Assembly (NCBI GenBank): GCA_019694975.1
Contig: JAIBAY010000004.1
Span: forward strand, 186,001 to 250,000
Source of the DNA: Chitinophagales bacterium
GTDB lineage: Bacteria > Bacteroidota > Bacteroidia > Chitinophagales > UBA10324
Direction: 5' to 3'
DNA length: 64,000 nt
Shown here: in pieces, positions 34,285 through 44,936 of the stretch
How the letters are laid out: every line of letters starts with the position of its first letter
Numbering within the stretch: position 1 is the stretch's first letter
Translations under genes and position numbers: made by a program
The notes under the pieces: model-generated
Seen by the model: only the letters and a program-made list of their open reading frames with translations
Databases searched by the model: none
Told to the model about the DNA's origin: nothing

Positions 34285-34397
34285 CCAAATTACCTGGAGT
34301 CATCCTGTTCCGATTGATCAGGATCCCTTCCATTCATTGACAGATGCCGAAATAAATTCGGCATGACCGGATTGATTGCCTGTTTTGAGATCGCTTC
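34285..34397 (+). repeat. dispersed intergenic repeat, copy B
   Basis: About 85% identical to copy A at 19121-19240 (opposite strand). Two hairpins are evident: ATCCTG...CAGGAT around 34303-34324 and ATGCCGAA-ATAAA-TTCGGCAT around 34345-34365 (8-bp perfect stem). It carries no coding potential. The form, two small palindromes in an intergenic position, resembles REP/MITE-type dispersed elements of Bacteroidota. Confidence 0.8.
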
Positions 34398-34510
34398 TAC
34401 AAGGGCTTATTGATCTCTATCGAAAACAATTGGATTCACCATCCCAGGCAATTATATAAAAGCTTAAAGCCTTAAGCTATTTTGAAACAGTAATAGTTTG
34501 TTCAAAAACT

Positions 34511-34545
34511 CACTACTCACTACTCGCTACTCACCTCTCACTCTT
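34511..34545. repeat. heptanucleotide tandem repeat at the end of the tolC gene
   Basis: Five imperfect 7-bp units: CACTACT, CACTACT, CGCTACT, CACCTCT, CACTCTT. The last units overlap the stop codon of the TolC-family gene (34538-34540). It can expand or shrink by slippage and could move the C-terminus of the protein. Confidence 0.6.
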
Positions 34546-35842
34546 TCACCAAATTCCCTGTGATCCTCAGCAAATCCGTCTCCTGCAGTTTTGATTTAAA
34601 CAGCGCATCTGCCAGCCTCACTTTTGCATCAACCAGGTTTTTTTGAATCTCTCTGAGTTCAAGGTCCGACAAACGGCCCACCTGATAACTGTCCTGCCCT
34701 ACGGCAAGATTCTCTTCCGCATATTTCAGGTTGCTTTGTTCCAGGTCAACAAGCCGCAGATTATTCTGATAGTCGAGGTAAATGCGTTTCAGCTCCGACT
34801 CCAGCGAAAGCTGAGTTTGTTCGAGCTCCAGCCGGCTGCTGGCAATATTTATTTTATCATTCTGATGCTGCCTGTTCAGATTAAATCCATCAAAAATATT
34901 AATGCTGGCAGTAAGCCCGTAGTAAAGGCCGTTTGTTCTGTTGGAACTCACAAAACCTGACTCTGAGCTCGAACGCAGAAAATCATAACCGGTGTTGAGT
35001 CCGATCACCGGGTAGCGTTGTGCTGTTGTTTGCTTCATATTCAGGGAAGCAAGCTGCACATATTGATTGGAAATCAGCAGTGCGGAATTATGTTCCAGCA
35101 AGTCACGGTGCAACTGATCATAGGTAAGGGTGTTGTTGCGGCTGACAACAGTATCCACCGTAAAATCCATGTTTACATCACGGGCCAGCAATTGATTGAG
35201 CCGCACTTTTATTTTCTGCACTTCCGCTTCTTGCTGTATTACGGCTGTTTCATCGGCATTCAGATCTACCGTTGCCTTCAGCACTTCTATTTTCGAGGCG
35301 CTGCCAACCGACAGCCGTGTTTCAAGCAGTTCTTTTCTGAAAAGCGAAATATCTTTTTGTTCATGCAATGCGCTGAGCAGTGATTGCTCAAGCAATACAT
35401 CATAATAGGCAGCCATGATCAGCGCTATTGTATTCTCCATTTGCTGTTTCAGCATCGCCTGCCCGTTTGCTTCCAGCAACTGCAACTGATCATGCGAAAC
35501 AAACATGCTGAAACCGTCAAATAATGTCCAGGTAAGACCGACACCGGCCGTTCCTATGGTATTCTTTGCGCCGGTTTTTTCCACTTCCTGTCCCGACAGG
35601 TACTTTTGATTGCTGTTATTGATGCCTTGTGATATCGTTCCGTATGCATCTATTGAAGGAAGAAAGCCCGCATTGCCCGGTGTTACATTGTTGATTGCAA
35701 TATCCGCATCATTCCTGGCGATACGTACGCTGTAATTATTCTGCAGGCCAATCTGTATAGCGGATTCGAGCGTCAGTACTTCCTGTGCAGCGGCAGACAG
35801 AAAGCATAGGGACAATGCGATGAAAGCAAAAATTCTGAACAT
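34538..35842 (-). CDS. TolC-family outer-membrane efflux protein
   Basis: A 434-residue TolC-type outer-membrane channel. ATG 35842 begins a signal peptide (FIALSLCFLSAAAQEV); the frame upstream is non-coding. Two OEP repeats are visible, each starting near LTLESAIQIGLQNNYSV and ending in long helices (EVLKATVDLNADETAVIQQEAEVQKI; LSDLELREIQKNLVDAKVRLADAL). Downstream of the RND permease gene in the order adaptor, permease, channel, it forms the outer part of a tripartite pump. Confidence 0.92.
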   Translation of the reverse strand: MFRIFAFIALSLCFLSAAAQEVLTLESAIQIGLQNNYSVRIARNDADIAINNVTPGNAGFLPSIDAYGTISQGINNSNQKYLSGQEVEKTGAKNTIGTAGVGLTWTLFDGFSMFVSHDQLQLLEANGQAMLKQQMENTIALIMAAYYDVLLEQSLLSALHEQKDISLFRKELLETRLSVGSASKIEVLKATVDLNADETAVIQQEAEVQKIKVRLNQLLARDVNMDFTVDTVVSRNNTLTYDQLHRDLLEHNSALLISNQYVQLASLNMKQTTAQRYPVIGLNTGYDFLRSSSESGFVSSNRTNGLYYGLTASINIFDGFNLNRQHQNDKINIASSRLELEQTQLSLESELKRIYLDYQNNLRLVDLEQSNLKYAEENLAVGQDSYQVGRLSDLELREIQKNLVDAKVRLADALFKSKLQETDLLRITGNLVKE

Positions 35843-35971
35843 AAATGACGATTGAGTTTCAAAAACTTTTATCAGTGAGCATAAAATTTGAATCGGGAAT
35901 TTCCGCAACCAATGAAAAATCTAAACCTGTTGCACAAAAAACATCCGTTGCCGGCGGTGTTACTTGCGGCA

Positions 35972-38900
35972 TCATGCTATCAGCTCCGGTTTTTCCTTTT
36001 CAAATGATGGCGATGGTTTTGATGTGGGGTTCACTTCATGCGACAGGTAGGAATACATTGCCGGCACGATGTACAGTGTAAGGAATGCGGAGAACAACAG
36101 TCCGCCTACCACTGCAATGCCCAATGACTGACGGCTGCTGGCAGAACCGCTCAGCGAAAGTGCAATAGGCAATATGCCGAGCAGGGTGGCCGCCGTAGTC
36201 ATCAGGATAGGCCTGAAGCGCCGAACCGCTGCATCTTTTACCGCAGTCGTTTTATTCAACCCTTGTTCTTTTCGCTGATTGGCAAATTCCACAATCAGGA
36301 TACCGTTTTTGGTGATCAGGCCTATCAGCATGATCATGCCGATCTGTGAAAAAATATTAAGGGTCTGATCGAAGTACCAGAGACTGAGTAAAGCGCCTGC
36401 AATAGCGGCCGGCACGGTGAACATAATAATCATCGGATCGCGGAAGCTTTCAAACTGTGCTGCAAGAATCAGGTAAATCACGAGCAATGCGAGCAGGAAG
36501 GCAAACAGCAGGCTGGAGGAGCTGTCCTGCAGATCTCTTGCCTGTCCTTTCAGTGAGGTAGTGAAAGTTTCTGGAAGCACTTTCACGGCAATATCATCCA
36601 TGGCTTTGATGCCTTCACCGAGCGAAGAACCGGCCGGAATTCCCGATGAGATGGTGGCCGACACATAGCGGTTGAAACGATACACCGCTGCCGGACTTGT
36701 ATTGTCCTGCACCGTAATGAGATTATCGAGCGATACCATATTACCGTTGTTGCTCCGCACATAAATATTTTTCAGGTCATTGGGTTTATTGCGGTCGCTG
36801 CGTTCCAGTTGGGCAATCACCTGGTACTGCTTTCCATCCATGATAAAATAACCCATGCGTTGCCCGCTGAGTGCGAGTTGCAATGTCTTGGCCACATCAG
36901 CTACCGATACGCCGAGCTCGGATGATTTCTCGCGGTTGACGGTGAGGGTGAGTTCGGGTTTGTTCACTTTCAGGTCGGCATCCACAAACTGCAGCTTTGG
37001 ATTTTTGTTGGCTTCATCCAAAAATTCCGGAAGCACTTGCAGCAGAGATTTCAAATCCGGTGCCTGTATCACATATTGCAGGGGTTGTCCGGCAAACCGG
37101 CTGCCGATTGTCGGCGGTGTATTCGGAAAGGCCCGTATGCCGGTGAAATATTTCAGGTCGCGGGTGAGTTGTACCATCACATCGCTTACGGTTCGTTTAC
37201 GTTCCGATGGATCTACCAGGTAAATACTTTGTACACCTGTATTTACGCTGCCCACAGAGCCAAAGCTCGGTGCAATGATACTGAGGGAAGACGAAGCTTC
37301 GGGAATGGAATCCATCACGTACTTCGACAATTCATCCATATATTTTTCCGTGAATTCATAGGAAGAACCTTCAGGACCGCTTACAGAAACACGGATACTG
37401 GAACGGTCTTCATAAGGGGCCAGCTCGGCAGGTACATTTTTTAACAGGATGAATACAAGCAGGGCGATTAAACCCAGTATCGGGAATACCAGCCACCGCC
37501 GCTTCATAAATCCTTCCAGTGACGACCGGTAGCCATTAATCATGCCTGTAAAAAAAGGTTCAGTGATACGATAAAACCAGTTTTGTTTGTCATGATGCTT
37601 CAGCATGCGCGAACTCATCATGGGTGAAAGCGTGAGCGCGACAAATGCGGAAATCAAAACGGATCCTGCCACCACTACGCCGAATTCGCGGAATAATCTT
37701 CCCGTCAGCCCCGTCAGGAACATGATGGGAAAAAAAACAGCGGCCAGTGTTATAGTGGTGGATATTACGGCAAAGAAAATTTCTTTGGATCCTTCTTTGG
37801 CAGCAGCTACCGGCGACCGTCCGTCTTCCACCTTGGCATATATGTTTTCCAGCACCACAATGGCATCATCGCAGACCAGGCCGATGGACAGGATGATGGC
37901 CACGAGGGTGAGTACGTTGATGGAAAAGCCGGCCACATACATGATGAAAAATGCGGCAATGATGGAAATCGGTATGGCGATGACAGGAATGATGGTTGAA
38001 CGCCAGTCGCGCAGGAAGAGGAAGATGATGAGGATCACCAGCAGGAAGGCGATGAGCACGGTGTCCTGCACTTCGGTGATGGTCTTTTTTACGAAGGTGG
38101 TAAAGTCGAATCCTACTTCAAGCTTGCAGTCGGCAGGCAGTTCTTTTTCCAGTTGCGCTTTGCGCACATAAAATTCATTGGAGATATCCACGGCATTGGC
38201 GCCGGGTTGCGGGACCAATGCAATACCAATCATCGGCACCAGGTTGCGCTTCACCGCATTGCGTTCATTCTCCGGCCCCAGCATCGCAAACCCAACATCG
38301 CTGAAACGGGTAATGGTACCGTTGCTTTCTTTCAGAATCAGGTTATTGAATTCCTCCGGCTTGCTGAGCTTGCCGATGGTGCGTATGGTTAACTCTGTTT
38401 CATTGCCTTCAATCCTGCCCGACGGCAATTCAATGTTTTCACGATCGAGGGCGTTCTGTACATCCACGGGCGTAATGCCAAAAGCCACCATCTTGGCCGG
38501 ATCCATCCACAGGCGCATGGAATATTTTTTCTCGCCGAAGATGCGCACGAAGCTGACACCTGAAATAGTCTGCAGCCGTTCTTTCACTACGTTTGTGGCA
38601 ATGGAATTCACATCCATGATGTCACGCGTATCGCTGCGCAAGGTCATAAAGATGATAGGCTCTGAGTTGGCATCCGCCTTTTCTACCACAGGCGGCTCTA
38701 CATCACGTGGCAGATTGCGTACTGCCCGCGATACACGGTCGCGCACATCATTGGTGGCTTTCTCCAGGTTTTCATCAATGTTAAATTCAACCGTAATGAT
38801 GCTCGACTGTTCTTTGGACGTGGAAGAAATGGTGCGGATACCATCAATGCCATTCAATGCTTCTTCGAGCGGCTCGGTGATCTGCGACTCTATAATGTCG

Positions 38901-39070
38901 GCATTGGCACCGGTATAAGTGGTGGTGACGGTAACAGTAGGAGGGTCAACGGCAGGGTATTCTCTTATGCCTAAAAAATAGAAACCCACCACACCCAGCA
39001 AAACAAGCATCAGCGACATCACGATGCTCAGTACAGGACGGTCGATGGAAGTGGAAGAGAGGCTGCTCAT
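35972..39070 (-). CDS. HAE1-family RND efflux permease
   Basis: A 1032-residue inner-membrane RND transporter. It begins SIDRPVLSIVMSLMLVLLGVVGF and shows the family transmembrane segments, with the proton-relay LVCDDAIVVLENIYA in TM4 (paired Asp) and the second-half Lys region LIGLITKNGILIVEFANQ. Two large periplasmic loops include DADLKVNKPELTLTVNREK. It is the pump component of the adaptor-permease-channel operon at 34538-40146; drug or metabolite export is likely, but the substrate is unknown. ATG 39070; the adaptor gene ends 8 bp upstream. Confidence 0.95.
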   Translation of the reverse strand: MSSLSSTSIDRPVLSIVMSLMLVLLGVVGFYFLGIREYPAVDPPTVTVTTTYTGANADIIESQITEPLEEALNGIDGIRTISSTSKEQSSIITVEFNIDENLEKATNDVRDRVSRAVRNLPRDVEPPVVEKADANSEPIIFMTLRSDTRDIMDVNSIATNVVKERLQTISGVSFVRIFGEKKYSMRLWMDPAKMVAFGITPVDVQNALDRENIELPSGRIEGNETELTIRTIGKLSKPEEFNNLILKESNGTITRFSDVGFAMLGPENERNAVKRNLVPMIGIALVPQPGANAVDISNEFYVRKAQLEKELPADCKLEVGFDFTTFVKKTITEVQDTVLIAFLLVILIIFLFLRDWRSTIIPVIAIPISIIAAFFIMYVAGFSINVLTLVAIILSIGLVCDDAIVVLENIYAKVEDGRSPVAAAKEGSKEIFFAVISTTITLAAVFFPIMFLTGLTGRLFREFGVVVAGSVLISAFVALTLSPMMSSRMLKHHDKQNWFYRITEPFFTGMINGYRSSLEGFMKRRWLVFPILGLIALLVFILLKNVPAELAPYEDRSSIRVSVSGPEGSSYEFTEKYMDELSKYVMDSIPEASSSLSIIAPSFGSVGSVNTGVQSIYLVDPSERKRTVSDVMVQLTRDLKYFTGIRAFPNTPPTIGSRFAGQPLQYVIQAPDLKSLLQVLPEFLDEANKNPKLQFVDADLKVNKPELTLTVNREKSSELGVSVADVAKTLQLALSGQRMGYFIMDGKQYQVIAQLERSDRNKPNDLKNIYVRSNNGNMVSLDNLITVQDNTSPAAVYRFNRYVSATISSGIPAGSSLGEGIKAMDDIAVKVLPETFTTSLKGQARDLQDSSSSLLFAFLLALLVIYLILAAQFESFRDPMIIMFTVPAAIAGALLSLWYFDQTLNIFSQIGMIMLIGLITKNGILIVEFANQRKEQGLNKTTAVKDAAVRRFRPILMTTAATLLGILPIALSLSGSASSRQSLGIAVVGGLLFSAFLTLYIVPAMYSYLSHEVNPTSKPSPSFEKEKPELIA

Positions 39071-39078
39071 TCAGATTT

Positions 39079-40146
39079 TTATTCGGTTGGCTTACTAACA
39101 GGTTTTACAGTTACACCCGGGCGAAGCATCAGCATATTGGTTGTCAGCAGTGTGTCGCCCGCAACAAGCCCTTCCGTTACCTGCACGTTGTTTTCATCGC
39201 GGTAGCCGGTCTTCAGCGGCACGGCCACTGCTTTTCCTCCTTTCAGCAGATAACCTGTGAAGCCTGTCGATTGCGGAATCAATGCACTCGTGGGCACCAT
39301 AACGGATTTACGCGTTTCATGTAAGGCGATGGTGATGGTGGAAGAAGTGCCGGGAATTAAACGGCGTTGCGCATTATCCGATACAGCCCTTACCAGGATG
39401 CTGCGTGTTGAAGGATTCACTGCCGGTTCGGTGGCCAGGATTGTGGCGGAAAATGACTGCGTATCATTTTCAACGCTGAAATTAATATGCTGTCCCGACT
39501 GAATGATGGCCGCATATTTTTCCGGCAGGGTGAAATCAACCTTAATCCTGCTCACATCCTGCAGGGAGGTGAGTGGTGTGTTGGCGGAAACATAAGCTCC
39601 TTCACTCACCGTACGCAGCCCCGCTTTTCCGGTGAACGGCGCGCGGATTTCCGTTTTCGAAAGCTGCACATTGATGAGTTCAAGATCTGCCTGTATCGCC
39701 TGCAGGTTATTGGCGGCCTCGTCATAGTCCTGCTGGCTGGCACCGCCTTTCGAAAGCAGTACATTCAGCCGTTGTTCATTTTGTGTGGCAAGGGTGGCAC
39801 CTGCTTCCAGTTTCTTTTTCCTGGCCTTCAGTTCAGCATCATCCAAACGGAAGAGCAACCCTCCTTTTTCAATAGTGGTACCTTCTTTAAAATAGATGCC
39901 GGTGATCTTTCCGGCATACTCACTCACAATACTTACTTCTTCATTCGCCCGAACAGTGCCGGTGGCATGCAGCTGATAGGTGATCAGTGAATCGCGGACA
40001 ATCATGATTTCAGACATCACGGCACCGCCGCCTTTTTTCTGCAGGGCAGACTGCGATGATTCATTTCCGGTAACTATTTTTTTAACAATAAAAAAAATCA
40101 AACCCGAACAAAGAACCAGGATAATGATGAGGAAGGAACGCGACAT
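39079..40146 (-). CDS. RND efflux periplasmic adaptor (HlyD/AcrA-like)
   Basis: A 355-residue membrane-fusion protein. ATG 40146 gives an N-terminal anchor (SFLIIILVLCSGLIFFIV). The biotinyl-lipoyl domain (NEEVSIVSEYAGKITGIYFKEG), an alpha-hairpin, and the beta-barrel region (IRAPFTGKAGLRTVSEGAYV, ALIPQSTGFTGYLLKGG) follow in the standard order. It is the first gene of the pump operon and links the permease to the TolC-like channel. Confidence 0.92.
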   Translation of the reverse strand: MSRSFLIIILVLCSGLIFFIVKKIVTGNESSQSALQKKGGGAVMSEIMIVRDSLITYQLHATGTVRANEEVSIVSEYAGKITGIYFKEGTTIEKGGLLFRLDDAELKARKKKLEAGATLATQNEQRLNVLLSKGGASQQDYDEAANNLQAIQADLELINVQLSKTEIRAPFTGKAGLRTVSEGAYVSANTPLTSLQDVSRIKVDFTLPEKYAAIIQSGQHINFSVENDTQSFSATILATEPAVNPSTRSILVRAVSDNAQRRLIPGTSSTITIALHETRKSVMVPTSALIPQSTGFTGYLLKGGKAVAVPLKTGYRDENNVQVTEGLVAGDTLLTTNMLMLRPGVTVKPVSKPTE

Positions 40147-40494
40147 GTATAGCGGCTTTCGATGCTTTGGAGGTAAAACTATTTTGCTAAAATAATACAT
40201 CAATCATAACTGCCGTTCTTATGGCTGCCATGAAGACGGAACACTTGGTTAATTGACCTGGTTCAGCGGGCCGTATTTTTGGCAATTTCAAAAAATCATT
40301 TTTATCGCAACCGGCAGCGCATTCACTTTCTTAAGGTGTTGCTGCATCTTTATGCGTTGCAAATCCTCTGGTGGCCGGAGATTTTGGGCTGATCGTCAAT
40401 CGTTTTTTTGCACCGGTGTAAATGCGCTGTTCAGCCGCGGGAACAACTGATTGTTATCTTTGTTACCTGTAATTATTCAGCACTTAAAATTATC
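40147..40494. other. 348-bp divergent intergenic region
   Basis: Lies between the efflux adaptor (minus) and the hemerythrin-like gene (plus). It contains TATTTTTG at 40274-40281 and TATCTTTG at 40455-40462 on the plus strand. The second is the better placed promoter. I see no ORF or strong hairpin. Confidence 0.5.
40455..40462 (+). promoter_or_regulatory. -7 box TATCTTTG for the hemerythrin-like gene
   Basis: Exact match to TAnnTTTG, 33 bp before ATG 40495. Because it lies downstream of an alternative in-frame start at 40408, it supports 40495 as the true start. Confidence 0.55.
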
Positions 40495-41151
40495 ATGAAC
40501 CAGTTTGTAATGCAGGGATCGTTTTTCGCGCATCGTGCCTTGTCGCGCGATGTGGAGCTGCTGAATACCATTGCACATCGCGTAGACCGGCTGAGTCAGC
40601 AGCAACGGGATCAGCTGCGGAAGTGGTATGAGTTCTTCTGGAACATGATGGAAGCACATCATGCTGCCGAAGATGATTTATTGTTCAGGGCTGTGGAAGA
40701 AAGGCTGGAGGCTCCTTCTGAAATTATTGAAGTGATGGAAGTGGAGCACAACAGGCTGCAGTTCCTGATTGATGAGATTAAGCGGCTGCTTGGTGAGCTG
40801 CAGCGAAACGGCGCCGGAGCCCAGCTCAACAAGGATCTGCAATACCACACCGGTGAACTCCTGAAGGTTTTCACCGGTCATATCATGAAAGAGGAAAAAT
40901 ACATCCTTGAAAAAATGAAAGCCCATTTCACGCCCGAAGAGCAGCGACGCATTGAAGAGGATGTGAAAAGAAATGCGCCTGTTCGCTACCTGTCTTATAT
41001 GGTTCCCTGGCTGCGTGATTCCTTGTCGGCGGACGAAAATAAAATGCTCGATGAATCGCTGCCCTGGTCGGCACGCCTGATGAATGCGTTGTTCTGGAAG
41101 AATAAATATGACAGGCTGATGGCACCTGTAAAGGCAATGGTTGCCGTATAA
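40495..41151 (+). CDS. hemerythrin-like HHE cation-binding domain protein
   Basis: A 218-residue four-helix protein with the metal-ligand pattern of hemerythrin-like domains: AHR near residue 11, HHAAEDDLLF (HxxxE) about residue 48, VEHNRL about 82, and HIMKEEKYI (HxxxE) about 128. Such domains bind a di-iron site and act in oxygen, NO or iron sensing and storage; a short C-terminal extension of unknown role follows. Start ATG 40495 is supported by the -7 box. It is convergent with gdhA. Confidence 0.88.
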   Translation: MNQFVMQGSFFAHRALSRDVELLNTIAHRVDRLSQQQRDQLRKWYEFFWNMMEAHHAAEDDLLFRAVEERLEAPSEIIEVMEVEHNRLQFLIDEIKRLLGELQRNGAGAQLNKDLQYHTGELLKVFTGHIMKEEKYILEKMKAHFTPEEQRRIEEDVKRNAPVRYLSYMVPWLRDSLSADENKMLDESLPWSARLMNALFWKNKYDRLMAPVKAMVAV

Positions 41152-41270
41152 GGCCTGATTCCAAATGCGCCTTGTGCCGTTTCCGCATGCTTGATGTTGT
41201 TAAAGCATTCCTTTTGCTTCGGCAAATGACACCATCCATTTTCTCCTGCACGATATTGCTTAAAATAAAT

Positions 41271-41330
41271 GGGCCGGATGAATTGTTCAGTTGCAGCATG
41301 ATTGCCATTACTGAATAATTCACCCGGCCC
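41271..41330 (-). terminator. 60-bp long inverted repeat, probable terminator of gdhA
   Basis: GGGCCGGATGAATTGTTCAG (41271-41290) is complementary to 41311-41330 at 18 of 20 positions, around a 20-nt loop. On the minus strand it is followed by ATTTATTTT. It starts 63 bp after the gdhA stop. A smaller GCCGGCAA/TTGCCGGC hairpin (41346-41371) lies between. The long arm is larger than needed for a terminator and could also be a mobile-element remnant. Confidence 0.6.
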
Positions 41331-41392
41331 AACTGATGCGCAAGAGCCGGCAAGTAACATCCGTTGCCGGCTTACACAACCATTTGATGCGT

Positions 41393-43009
<1,617 letters not shown>

Positions 43010-43975
43010 TTATTTCCCCCAGATTCTCAGGTTCAGGTTAAGATCATCCACAATACCGGTAATGAGCTGAAGATAGTCGAAGTATTTCTTCAGGTATTCC
43101 TGTTGCAGGCCCGATGAAAAGACCTTCGGTTCAAACAGTGATTCTTGCAGCGAAAGTGCGATGTAAACATTGGAACCCACGAACGATAAATTAAGCCGGC
43201 CATTCACCTTTTTTCTGAACTCCACCAGTCTTTCCATCATTGTGGTTGACAGAATGTAGCGTGCCTCAACCTGGTCGGTACTGTATGCCGTAAAATACTT
43301 TTCAAACTCAGGGTTCTCCAGTCGCACCACCTCACCTTTGCCTGAAACCCATTGCTCAAAAAGCCTTCCGATACCAAAAAAGCCATCGCCCACATCCGGC
43401 CCGATGAAGGTTTTGCCGTTAAAATTTTTATTGAAATCGGCGATAAAAAAGATGCCTTTAAAGATGGTAACCCAGCTTTCCTGACGATGGCCTTTGCTGT
43501 CGGTTGTAACATGCTTTTCCTCGTGGTGTATTTCTGAAAACTTAACGGCTGTCGCTCCTAACGTGCCCGCTATCAGGTCGTCGCCCGTATAGCGGTCGAT
43601 ACGGCTGCGGAATATACCTGATGCAACATATTCATTCACTGAGATGCAAGCGCCAGGTGTATAAACCAACTGCTCGCTCATCGTCTTCACCATGTTGCCA
43701 ATCACTTTGGCTTTAAATGTTTGTGCATATGCTGTTTTCTTTTTGCCATAGTCAATAAATTTAAAGATGCTGATCAGAATTGAAGGCACGGTCAGCAGGT
43801 AGGCGGCCGGATGACCCATCGTCATGGCCAGGAGCACAAGCGGGATTTCTGTCAGTAATATGGCCAGCGCCACGCGGAATGTTGTTAATACGGCTTTCCT
43901 CGACTGCTCGAGTGTTTCCAGTTCGGGCCGCAGTCTTGTGTTGTAGAGCTGGTCAAAGGATGCGGAGGGTTTCAT
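43010..43975 (-). CDS. DUF3137-domain membrane protein
   Basis: A 321-residue protein with two adjacent transmembrane helices near the N-terminus (VALAILLTEIPLVLLAM, YLLTVPSILISIFKF) and a cytoplasmic remainder. FKGIFFIADFNKNF and STDQVEARYILSTTMMERL match the DUF3137 pattern. Function is unknown. It lies downstream of lemA on the same strand, an association seen in many bacteria. The last residues are RIWGK. ATG 43975. Confidence 0.85.
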   Translation of the reverse strand: MKPSASFDQLYNTRLRPELETLEQSRKAVLTTFRVALAILLTEIPLVLLAMTMGHPAAYLLTVPSILISIFKFIDYGKKKTAYAQTFKAKVIGNMVKTMSEQLVYTPGACISVNEYVASGIFRSRIDRYTGDDLIAGTLGATAVKFSEIHHEEKHVTTDSKGHRQESWVTIFKGIFFIADFNKNFNGKTFIGPDVGDGFFGIGRLFEQWVSGKGEVVRLENPEFEKYFTAYSTDQVEARYILSTTMMERLVEFRKKVNGRLNLSFVGSNVYIALSLQESLFEPKVFSSGLQQEYLKKYFDYLQLITGIVDDLNLNLRIWGK

Positions 43976-44089
43976 CTGGCCAATGGCGAAGGAATATGGT
44001 TGCCGGTTATTTTTTCGGTGCTATGTGCGATAACAATGAAGCAACTGATCGGATAAGTTGCGGAGTCATCCTGTTGTTCCTTCACCGGG

Positions 44090-44647
44090 TTATTTAAAGA
44101 GCTCTCCGGCGCTGATGTTCTTCCGTTCTTCCTCCGGAATATCGAGGTACGGTTTTAAGCTGTAATGCATCATGCCTGCGAGGATATTGGTAGGAAACTG
44201 TTCCACGGCATTGTTATAATCATTCACAGTTGCATTGTAAGCACGACGGGCAGCGGAGATCTGCTCTTCAATTTCATTCCATGAACCCTGCAGCTGTAAA
44301 AAATTCTGATTGGCTTTCAGGTCGGGATAATTTTCCACCTGCACCATAATGCTGCGCATGGCGCTGCCGATCTGGTTTTCGAGCTGGATCTTTTGTTCTG
44401 GCGAAATGTTCGCAGCGGTTGCCTGGTTGCGCAGTTCCGTGATTTTTGTAAGCGTATCGCGCTCATAGTTCATATAAGTCTTCACGGTAGTCACTAAGTT
44501 CGGCAACAGGTCGTACCGTTTTTTCAGCATGGCATCAATGGCGCCGAATGCATTGCCCACTGCGTTTTTTTTCCTGATAAGCGAATTGTACAGCACTACC
44601 GGTATCAGCAGCAAAACAAGGATGATCACTAAAAAAACGAAACCCAT
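44090..44647 (-). CDS. lemA: LemA-family protein
   Basis: A 185-residue LemA-type protein: one N-terminal transmembrane helix (VFLVIILVLLLIPVVLYN) followed by long helices, with the hallmark NAFGAIDAMLKKRYDLLPNLVTTVKTY and YNATVNDYNNAVEQFPTNILA. ATG 44647 is chosen because the -7 box at 44663-44670 would put an upstream TTG (44665) inside the promoter. It is probably cotranscribed with the DUF3137 gene. LemA proteins are membrane-associated; function poorly known. Confidence 0.92.
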   Translation of the reverse strand: MGFVFLVIILVLLLIPVVLYNSLIRKKNAVGNAFGAIDAMLKKRYDLLPNLVTTVKTYMNYERDTLTKITELRNQATAANISPEQKIQLENQIGSAMRSIMVQVENYPDLKANQNFLQLQGSWNEIEEQISAARRAYNATVNDYNNAVEQFPTNILAGMMHYSLKPYLDIPEEERKNISAGELFK

Positions 44648-44662
44648 ACGCGAGATTTTTAT

Positions 44663-44670
44663 CAAAGGTA
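44663..44670 (-). promoter_or_regulatory. -7 box TACCTTTG for lemA
   Basis: Exact TAnnTTTG match ending 16 bp before ATG 44647, implying a leader of about ten bases. It overlaps the alternative TTG start, which it rules out. Confidence 0.55.
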
Positions 44671-44936
44671 ACGATCGTGATGAAATTACCTGCTTTGGGT
44701 ATTGTTATCCGTACAGTAAATGCCGGCAGTTTGTGTCCTGAAGGCGCAGGGCGGTGACAATTATTTTTATGCGCAGCTGCGGCAGTTGCCGGAGGTGCGT
44801 GAAAAGCGCATCGGACCTAAAAAGTAATAACTGAATCTCGAAATGAATCAGGTGAGGAAAGATGTAATGCAGCGGTGTTTCCCGGAGGAATTTGATGTGA
44901 TTATCGGACATTCAAAGGAAGGAACAGGGCAGGTGA

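Noticed and set aside
34511-34545. Short tandem units considered as a CRISPR-like array
   Set aside because: Units are 7 bp with no spacers; a simple slippage repeat.
44056-44075. GGAGTCATCCTGT as a third copy of the dispersed repeat
   Set aside because: Only 13 bp match and the flanks do not align; may be a remnant but not called as a copy.
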